Of a stretch of 64,000 nucleotides of DNA, positions 56,214 through 64,000 are shown piece after piece. This stretch comes from Codonopsis lanceolata (lineage: Eukaryota; Streptophyta; Magnoliopsida; Asterales; Campanulaceae). The DNA is taken from assembly GCA_013146195.2 (NCBI GenBank), contig CM028377.1:179714029-179778028 (forward strand). Reading direction: 5' to 3'. The notes beneath the pieces were generated by a model. That model made no database searches. It worked only from the letters and a program-made list of their open reading frames with translations, and was not told the origin of the DNA. The first letter of the stretch is position 1; every line of letters begins with the position of its first letter. Made by a program: the position numbers and the translations under genes.

Positions 56214-56615
56214 ATGGCGCCAACAAACTCAAACAATGCGATCGCAACCGAATCAAACAGCACTGTAATATACGCCTACAATGACGACCCCCAAAACCCA
56301 GAAGAAACCGAAACGATTTTGGGTCAATCGGTCCCCGTCCTCGCGAAACGCTACAAAGGGGTTTGGAGGAGGAAATCCGGCAAATGGGTTGCCAGAACCC
56401 GAGACCCGCTAACCAACATCCGTGTGTTTGGTACTTACAAATCCGCTGAGGAGGCTCGATTTGCTTATTTCTCGAAGCTCCAATTTGAAGCCAGAATTAG
56501 GGCAGCCAATCAATTGTCCTGTTCGGTCATTATAGATAATCACGGGTATCTTTTTGGGGGATTTAGCAGCTTGGATGATTTGCAATTTGTGACTAAGCCA
56601 CTCCGCAATTGGTAA
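56214..56615 (+). CDS. Divergent AP2/ERF-type transcription factor, 133 aa, single exon
   Basis: Residues 46-95 form an AP2/ERF DNA-binding domain: KRYKGVWRRKSGKWVARTRD, then IRVFGTYKSAEEARFAYFSK. The RKSGKW core and a following alanine-rich helix region resemble the cytokinin-response-factor-like branch of plant ERFs. Such proteins are nuclear and bind GCC-box or DRE-like promoter elements. The usual WLGT of strand 3 is reduced to FGT, with about one residue missing, and the helix lacks several usual alanines, so binding may be altered. The ATG has a good context (AACATGGCG). The protein is short for an ERF, with no recognisable activation or repression motif at the C-terminus. It could be a young paralogue or a decaying copy. 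Confidence 0.8.
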   Translation: MAPTNSNNAIATESNSTVIYAYNDDPQNPEETETILGQSVPVLAKRYKGVWRRKSGKWVARTRDPLTNIRVFGTYKSAEEARFAYFSKLQFEARIRAANQLSCSVIIDNHGYLFGGFSSLDDLQFVTKPLRNW

Positions 56616-59600
56616 TTGTTTTTCGATTGTGTTGGGTGTCTTGTACTCGTAATGTCTAATGTTGGGGGAATAGATAGGTTTAATTGACTGTACATATATG
56701 ACTACTGAGTGAGTCATCTTATGATTTGATTTGAAAAGTGGTGTTGTATAGTCAATTTTTAGATTTGATTGATTGCTGAATGTTAGTAGAAGTTGGTCTG
56801 TGTTTTTTTTTAATTGTCTAATTTCTATATATTCGTATTGATTTTCTGCTTTTCTGATATTGGTGTAGGAGTGGCATTTAGTTTCAGTTGATGTGTGTTT
56901 CTTTGTGTTTTACCTCCTTTGGGTTGAATGAGAATCGTCTAAAGAAGCTAAGAGTAAGAGTTCAAATTGGTTTTGCTTCAAGTGCACAAAAAAATAAAAA
57001 ATAAAAAATAAGGAGGCTAGAACCACCTAAGAGTGAATATATTTTCGAGACAAATTGATGGTGGATGCTCCGGAAGGTCACAGGTCATGTACCATGTGTC
57101 TGCTTATAGCTCATTTTTTCATTGAGCTTGCAAATAGACACACACACTTAGATATGCATGCGGATGCACGCACTCACTAATGTATGCGTTAGATCCTAGA
57201 CGATGCAATTGCTTTGAGCCCCTTAAAGCCTTATAGCACATAATTGTGTTTTTTCTCCCCTGCTTTCTATTGAGAGATGTTTTACTTGTTTATATCTTAC
57301 ATTTCATGTGTGCATATGAGAGAGATTGAAGTTGGCAAAGGTGATTGTGGATGGGGGAGGGGTTGATAGATGTCATCGTCACTTAATTATGTTATTTTAC
57401 TAAAACTGGTGCTCTTGAACAGTGATTGAAACGCTGCAGACACCAGTGCACCAAGCGAAACTTGAACAATAGACTTCCGGGGGAGGTGTTAATTGTCAAT
57501 GTGATTTGATGCACCATCTTAATTCCTCCGAGTCAGAACAGTTTTATCAGGCGTCCTTTTTCTATGTTCCCCTATGGGCGTTTGATTTTTCTCAATTTAA
57601 CACAGAATATCTTGGCATCATCAATGAGTGGAAAGTTGCCAATTCATAGGATTATATTCGTGGTTCATCATGGTCTCGCAGCATGTTATGAATTTCTTGA
57701 TACCTTTTTGATTAATAGTAACCCGTTCTTCTCTTGTATGTATCTCTTGGCATCATTATTTCTTCTGTCAATAAAATATGTTGTTAGAGATCTTCGATAG
57801 CCAGTGAAGATATGAAATGAAGTGGAAAGGAAATCATTTCGTTTTGGTAGACATATTGAGGGTGCTTTTATATCATGCTACACAAGCCTAGAAATTATAT
57901 TCTGACGAGGAAAAGATCTATATGATACAAATGTAATTATATATGCAAAGCCTCAAACATGTGAAGCTACGGTTCGCCATATTCCCAATGTCCATATGAT
58001 TGAAGAATCCCTGCAGAGTTGGTGGAGCCTGGAGGCATGTATGTCTATGTTCTTCTTTGTATTTGATGTCATATCTTACTTGTAGTACACCCTTTCTCCT
58101 TACTTATTTTTGGTTTCCTGTTTCCTAAGGTATTCCTAGCTCCGAAGGCCCAAGACTAATCCCCAACGCCCATGGTTTTCCCTTACTTATTACCTTAATC
58201 ATCAGTGTGTGAAACTTGAATAGTTATATATCTTCATAAGAACTATCAACTAGCTGATAGTATTCGTGGAATAAATCTTCCTGATTACTATACATTTCTT
58301 GTCGCACCTAGTTTCAGCTCAAGATGACACCAGCTACTCATTTAATTATACAGAACTGCCTAATTGCTCAGTTCTCAGAGATTTTATTTTTTATTTATTT
58401 ATCTTTTTTTTTTGTTTCTCAAGAATTGCAAAACCGAAGTACACTTTTAAGATAGAAATCAGTCTTTTCTTCCCCGCCCCCTTTTGGAGGGTTGGGGTGG
58501 GAATTTTCATGTATTATTATTGTCAAAAATGATATTTCCAAATGAAATGATGAGTAATCATGTCCTTAATCGATAAAATTTCTGAAAGTAAACTCCATAT
58601 CAAAAGCAGAAAAATGGAAACCAATTTTGAGAATGCTTTATGAATATCATTTCGGTACTTGGTGAGTTACTCATTTTGATGATAATTGGATGGTTGAATG
58701 ATAAATCACTGTTAGATGATTGGGAATGCAGTATACTTCATAGAAAATGCTTCTAGTTCCAGTCATTGTGGCTGTTTCTGGGCAGATTGCTGCGTTGCTG
58801 GTATAGGCTCTTGCTGTTGGTAGCCTCAAAGCCAACAGGCCATATCACGTTATCTTATAACAGGACCATTGTAGTCTAAAAGAACGAACCAGTTTGCGAG
58901 GCTCCCACCATTGCAGGATCTGGGAAGGTTCTACAGCCAAAATGGCTATTAGGTATTTAAACTGACAATTTGGATCAAAAGGGCTCCTGAGAAATCTTTG
59001 CATCAACTTGATCTCTGGTATATTGACTCGATGAGACCAACTCATGAATTTTTTTGAAATCAAATTATGTAGGGTTTTGGAGTATGTTGCTGTTTGAAAT
59101 TGATGTTTTGGCAGTAGATCATTCACTTAATTTACTTGTTTTGTAATTTTAGAGTCTTCTTACTTATCATTATATATCTGAGACTATACCCCTTTTCTTA
59201 CTGCTGGAATCTTTGTTTACCTTTGGATCTTCCAAGTAATTTCTGAATTTATAACTTTGTTTTGTTTTTTGGGGAGGTTGGCTATTGGCAAAAGAGGGGG
59301 GAGGTGATTGGTACTGTGATGTCTCTCAGTCTCTGGATTTTCTTGCTACTGTAGTTGGTCTGGAACAGTTGGACACCTCCCCTCTTGTTGGGAGATTTTG
59401 TAGTTTAGCTGGTGTTGATTTTACCTGGAGAGTGTCTTCGACTTGTTTCTTTATATCTCCTTTGGCTCTCTTCCCTTGGAAGTTTTCCCAGAATAAATAT
59501 GGGAATTAAGGACTTACATTTTGTTCAAGGTTACTTGTCAAAAGTAATCTCAGTGATTCTTATGAGATGTAAGTAATCTCAGTGATTCTTATGAGATGTA

Positions 59601-60644
59601 TCGGAACTTATTTGAGTCCTAATCAAGTATCCATGCATCATATTTTAGATGGCCTGAGTATATATGTTCTTATTGTAGCTCAGCTCTATGATGTAAATGA
59701 GCAAGTGCATATTATTATCCTGGTGTTAATTTTTTGGTACAACTAGTAGCCTGGTAGGGTAGTTTGATCAATGCTGCACATGCTAACAATTGAAGAAAAA
59801 TTTACTTCCTTTGTTCCACGTAAAAAGTCCTTTTTACTATTTTAAAATGTTTCACTTTAAGAATCCACTTTAAAAAATTATGTTTACAAATTTCACAATT
59901 TTCACAACATTTCAACATTACCTTCCACATTTGATATTAACATATTGATCATGCTCGAGCATTTCTGTAATTACGACACTATAATGTTGCCAACAAGCTC
60001 TAAATTTGTTACATGTTCTTCAATCAGACGCTCATTCCTTTCTGTGAAGCACGGCGGTGCATTTAACAGTGACTTTCCACACAATGTGCTTCTTGTATCT
60101 GCATTGTGCTTACTCATATCTTCGATGGTCAACAAGGTAATTTTAGGCCATTATGAACTTTGCATTCCTTACTGGATTATCTCACTGTTTACTTGTGAAT
60201 TTGAATTCGAGCTATTTCGATAGTGGACTCTGTTATTACATGGACTTTTCATTTTCCCAAAGTACCCATGTTGACGCGACATGACATAGGTGTGTGTGTG
60301 TGTGTGACACTTGGACACCTTTATTTTGTGTTAAACTATAAAATATTGGCATGTCGGACTCCCAAATCCCCACATGAATCCGATTCTCGTACCTGTGGCC
60401 ATGTAACATAGGAAGTGGATAACAAATCGTTAGAAATGACAATAGAAGCATCACTATCTCAATTTTCACTTCATTCAAGCATTTGATCCTTGACCCGAAA
60501 ACTAGAGAGCTTGGAAGATATAGCAACTACATTATTAGCAATGACTTTGAATGCACCACTGTCTCTTTTTATTCTCAATATGCTTAAAATTGGAACAGGG
60601 CAAATACCCTAAGGAGGTGGGAGATGGTAGGAGATAGATGCTCC
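56616..60644. other. Intergenic region between ERF and TKPR2-like genes
   Basis: About 4 kb downstream of both convergent genes, T-rich on the plus strand, with no supported coding exon. 59804-59890 is a fragment of the AAAGAGTC MITE family. 60289-60305 is a short (GT)n. 59560-59600 has a small tandem repeat of CAGTGATTCTTATGAGATGT. Frames at 57564-57800, 58299-58532, 59285-59509 and 59945-60223 show no recognisable protein. Confidence 0.5.
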
Positions 60645-63202
60645 TCACAGAAATCCTTTCTCTTGGAAACTCTTGATGCAATCATCGAACATTTGTTCGA
60701 TCGTTTTCAGAGGTGGCAGTCCCAACTGAATAATCTTATTGCTGTCCATGCTATGTGGATTGCTATCTCCTTTTTTGCTGCTACACCTACAATCAAGTTA
60801 AATTACTTGATATAGATTGATTAACAGAAAAATTGATGCTGTCCATGCTATGTTTGTTTAACGTTCTTAACTACAAACACTTGAAAACAGAAGAAATAAG
60901 TAAATAATCTCTTACTTGACTTCATATGGGTAGGATGGATATTTGGCCCTGAGCTTCTGAATGATCTCTGACCAGTGTGCAACTGCACTCGAACATATAA
61001 GCCTGCCTGATGCCTTGCTATTTTCCATAGCTAGTATGTGTGCTGCCACCACATCATCTATGTGTACGAACCCCACTGTTGTGTTTGGATATTCTCCTAT
61101 TAAACCTGATAGAAAGTTTCAAATGTTAAAGCTAATTGGGCCATGCAATGGGGATTAAGCACTCAAGTGTAAAACTTTATGTAAATTCACTTGTCCCTTA
61201 ATGGTTGTCTTCAATGTCGTAATGTGCCATGTTCATGCTTAATGGGGAAATTTACAACATTTTTAGATTATGTCCCTAAGTTTTACTGTTTTGGGCATCG
61301 AGTATAACTATATCAGCAGTATTATTGAAGTGGTTTTAAGCTTTTCCTAAGCAGAGGTTTGTAGTAAGCAAAGGTACCATCTTGTAAAGTAATACTTGTG
61401 TTGGCAATAGCATTCGCCATGTAATTCTATAGTATTGAGGAAGATATAACCTTTAATAATGGCTAGAATCATCTGCAGTGTACTGGTTGGTTGGGGTGCA
61501 AGCAAGGGGCCAACTACAAAGAGGGGTTCACCACCACGAGATCAATCCCACTTTCCTCTGCAACTCTCCATGCATCTTTCTCTGCTATAGTTTTTGCATA
61601 TGCATACCACAGCTATGCAGAACAAAGCAAGATCTTAACAAAGTTTGCAATTGAATATGTGTTTGTGCTATATATCAAATATATGGGAGAAGTGTAAGTG
61701 TTACATTATGGTGTTCACAGTAATCAGTATCACTCCAATGAGATTCATTGAGAGGAGAAAGTTGTTGGACATCATAACGGTATCGAATTGAGGAGCAGGA
61801 AGAGGTGAGCACAACCCTGTTCACACTGCTTGCTTTCTTGCAGGAGTTGAGCACATTCATGGTTCCCTTTATGCAAGGATCAATCAAGGTGGCCTGCCAA
61901 CACAAGCAAGGGTATAGCTTAGTTATGGCTGATGAATTAATCATAAAATTCACAATCATGGTCATGGGTTTAATAGTAACTGTACCTTGATGTTGTTATC
62001 GTATGGAACAAGCACTGGAGATGCAGTGTGGAAGACACCATCAACTCCCTGTATAGCTTGGTCAAAGCTTCCTTCCACCATAAGATCAGCTTTCATAACT
62101 TTTAGTCTCTCCTTGGCTCCATCTAGCTCCCAAAGGTATCCTACCTTATCCACATTTTCTGGCAATAATTTTTATGTTTACCCATGAAAAACTTTTGTAG
62201 GGAAATAAATTCATGGATGAAGATGTGTGTGCAAATAAAGACAGTGTTGAGCAGTGGCGGATCCAGAAATAAGATTAAGGGGTGTCCAAAATTTTAAGTA
62301 CTCCCTCCGTTTCGGACAAAGAGTCCCCGTTTGAAAGTTAATTTTTTTTAAGAAAATGACACTTTTAGTAGTCTAGTAATAATAAAATGACACTCTTATG
62401 TCTTTATTTTAAAAAATAAACTCTTTATGTGAAACATTTTAAAATGGAATAGTAGATTTTTTGGCCGAATCAGAGGTAGTATTACATAAAGAATTTAGAA
62501 ATTACATCATCGTTACTAGATAATTATTTAAAAATTGATCAAATATTCGATTTCGTAACTCCGTCTTGACACAAGACACAAGTAAATTCACTAAATCAAT
62601 AAATCACTAATAAATGGAATGAGTAACAAAAGGTTAAACTAATTTTTTTAAAAACACAAAACCCTCTAATTTCATATATAAGCTAAAATAATTTTCAAGA
62701 AACCCAACAAAACATCAAATAATTTCAACAATCAATTTTTTTATTTTACCTTCAAATTGCTCAAAATTTTCAAATATAAGCTCACCCAAAGTTCCAACAG
62801 CACCAAAGCTTGTTTTCTTATACAAGATTATCAATCAAATTAACAATTTTACATTTTAACCCAAAAATCTCAAATTCAAAAACCATAATTTCGGATAAAT
62901 AGAGTGTGATTTGAGAATCGAGAAAAAATGGGAGGGGTCCAATAGAAAAGTAGGGAGGGGTCCAGTTGTCAAAAATATAAAATTTACTCATATATTTTTG
63001 TTGTTGACCGGTGTCCAACTGTCCATGGACACCTTAATGGATGTCTTCCGTCCGCCATTGGTGTTGAGCAAGGTAGATGACGGTGACAGAAATTACCTGG
63101 ATCTCGCACGGTGGTTCGCACTATGTGCCCTTTATCCAGCAGCGACTTGACCAAGTAAGCCGCTATGAACCCTGTACCCCCTGTAACACAGTATTCTGGC
63201 AT
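60645..63202 (-). CDS. TKPR2: Tetraketide alpha-pyrone reductase 2-like (TKPR2/CCRL6), six exons, one-base frameshift in exon 4
   Basis: NADPH-dependent short-chain reductase of the DFR/CCR-like group. TKPR2 reduces tetraketide alpha-pyrones for sporopollenin in the anther tapetum. Exons: 63202-63097, 62158-61986, 61893-61705, 61612-61451, 61105-60916, 60786-60645, all with GT/AG introns. The total of 962 bases plus one missing base gives 320 residues, the family length. Residues 7-14 are the NADP loop TGGTGFIA; SSCSSIRY is at 124-131; catalytic Tyr159-x3-Lys163 is in WYAYAK; HIDDVVAAH follows in exon 5; the end is SFQEKGFL. In exon 4 the codons after VVVNPS read TTG TAG; one extra T would restore FVVGPLLAPQ, so a base is missing near 61519-61521. 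This is either an assembly error or a real null allele. Orthology is strong but unproven without a tree. Confidence 0.9.
62252..63060. mobile_element. hAT-type MITE in intron 1 of the TKPR2-like gene
   Basis: Termini CAGTGGCGGA and TCCGCCATTG (one mismatch), perfect 8-bp target duplication GTGTTGAG (62244-62251, 63061-63068). 809 bp, no transposase. It makes up most of the 938-bp intron 1, and its right end is only about 40 bases from the exon 1 donor. Confidence 0.92.
62301..62479. mobile_element. AAAGAGTC-family MITE nested in the hAT MITE
   Basis: CTCCCTCCGTTTCGGACAAA at the left, GGCCGAATCAGAGGTAG at the right, TA outside both. The interior matches the 51-kb and 52.5-kb copies. Confidence 0.82.
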
Positions 63203-63238
63203 CTCTTTCGCTCGCTCCCTTCTGGTTGCTTGCTTGCC

Positions 63239-63248
63239 TTTATATTGA
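63239..63248 (-). promoter_or_regulatory. Probable TATA box of the TKPR2-like gene
   Basis: CAATATAAAGG on the minus strand about 40 bases upstream of the start codon. This would give a leader of only about 10-15 bases if spacing is standard, which is short, so the real start may differ. Confidence 0.5.
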
Positions 63249-63534
63249 AGGTTTATTCAATGGTTTTGAGTAAAGAAACACTCATATGTCTTGCATTTCA
63301 GTATTTTATTAGGTTTGGACAAAAAAGCATGTTGGTTGTTTTGGTTTTGGTTTGTGTTTGGCTGGAGCCTGGGTGAGTTTTATCCTATGATAGTCCTACC
63401 ACGTTAAAAAGTGGGTGTGACATTTTATTCGTTTCTTTTAGTTAATGAAAGATGTCATTGTTGTATGTGGCTTTGACTTTAGCTTCTTTTGTTTGTTTAG
63501 TGTTTACGGTTCGTGGGTTGGGTATGACCGTATG
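63249..63534. other. Upstream region of the TKPR2-like gene
   Basis: About 290 bp between the TATA candidate and a MITE. No clear further elements identified by eye. Confidence 0.4.
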
Positions 63535-64000
63535 TAGGGGTGTAAATGGTTCGACTTGGTTCGATTTGAAATAAATTATGAAATCACGAATCATCATCGG
63601 TTTGAAAAAATCAAACCCGTAGTTAAATCGTTTAAAGTCTTGAATGAACCGAACCATGATGGTTCGACTTGGTTCGACTTCCGTGGTTCGGTTTCGTGGT
63701 TTGGTTTCATTTCGGTCTTAATTTATAAAGAGTTCTACTCATTCAAAATTTAAGTAAACCAAGAAAATATTATAAAAACACGTTAAAAAAAGACTAAAAA
63801 ATGAAATATAATACAATTATATTCATAAACTCACTTTTTAAAAAAATTGCACAAACTTTCAAATAAAAGGATTAACATTTTTAATTCTTATAATCAATAA
63901 ATTGAATCCAATATAATAAAAATACAATAACGTACATGATATTTAAAACGTTTATGTCAATTAAAAAAGTCTAAAGGCAAATTCCTAAATATTAATATTA
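63535..64000. mobile_element. hAT-type MITE, left part, runs off the window
   Basis: Starts TAGGGGTGTAAATGGTTCG, followed by many GGTTCGACTTGG/GGTTTCGTGG words (63545-63715) and then AT-rich sequence. The left terminus and subterminal word array parallel the element at 21989. The 8 bases before it (ACCGTATG) should recur beyond the window if intact. Confidence 0.7.

Noticed and set aside
59285..59509. 74-codon frame between the ERF and TKPR2-like genes
   Set aside because: No recognised domain, no splice or promoter support, T-rich surroundings.
59804..59900. Complete MITE of the AAAGAGTC family
   Set aside because: Only the left half is recognisable (TTCCACGTAAAAAGTCC); no right end.

Overview
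The window is nuclear DNA of a flowering plant, probably a eudicot. The signs are AT-rich intergenic sequence, dense nested plant transposons (LINE, SINE, Ty3/gypsy LTR, TRIM, Mutator-like, hAT, PIF/Harbinger, Stowaway-like and Helitron), an intron-containing short-chain reductase gene and an AP2/ERF gene. Only two host protein genes can be supported, both in the last 8 kb. Everything before about 56 kb is transposon-derived or unassigned. Two 100-N assembly gaps (7743-7842 and 54603-54702) interrupt the sequence.

Layout. 1-7.7 kb: a degenerate tandem-repeat field containing a 5'-truncated minus-strand LINE (1975-5750, 12-bp target duplication) and a SINE with multiplied B-box modules (6200-6616, 16-bp target duplication). 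7.8-15.5 kb: an internally deleted Ty3/gypsy element on the plus strand abutting the gag/LTR half of a second one on the minus strand. 15.8-16.9 kb: an element with GC-rich inverted ends, carrying a nested MITE. 18.4-23.0 kb and 37.5-41.6 kb: at least eight copies of an unfamiliar repeat family. It has related inverted ends and a core of short units built around the palindrome ACCGCGGT or CGATGC words. These copies are themselves hit by a PIF-like and a hAT-like MITE. 24.8-31.7 kb: a 6.9-kb Mutator-like element (MULE) with about 275-bp terminal inverted repeats and a perfect 9-bp target duplication. Its transposase keeps the D-D-E residues but is frameshifted and is interrupted by a hAT MITE. 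31.8-37 kb: two 650-bp direct repeats flank a solo gypsy LTR, which contains a complete TRIM element. 44.4-46.0 kb: a non-autonomous element with about 165-bp inverted repeats. 46.3-50.3 kb: a decayed Helitron carrying the C-terminal part of a PIF1-type helicase, joined head-to-tail to a 290-bp mini-Helitron. 50.4-55.8 kb: MITEs, one nested in another, and an LTR-like GC-rich tract.

Genes. 56214-56615 (+) is an intronless, divergent AP2/ERF protein of 133 residues. 63202-60645 (-) is a six-exon gene of about 320 codons that closely matches tetraketide alpha-pyrone reductase 2 (TKPR2/CCRL6, sporopollenin pathway). All splice sites fit, but one base is missing in exon 4. Intron 1 carries an 809-bp hAT-type MITE with a Stowaway-like MITE inside it.

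I see no operon-like or defence-like new system. The most unusual signals are the CCGCGG-core repeat family, the SINE with repeated promoter modules, the repeat-LTR-repeat sandwich at 31.8-37 kb, the tandem Helitrons, and the MULE with duplicated 3' exons. No similarity search was run; family names rest on motifs read from the sequence.
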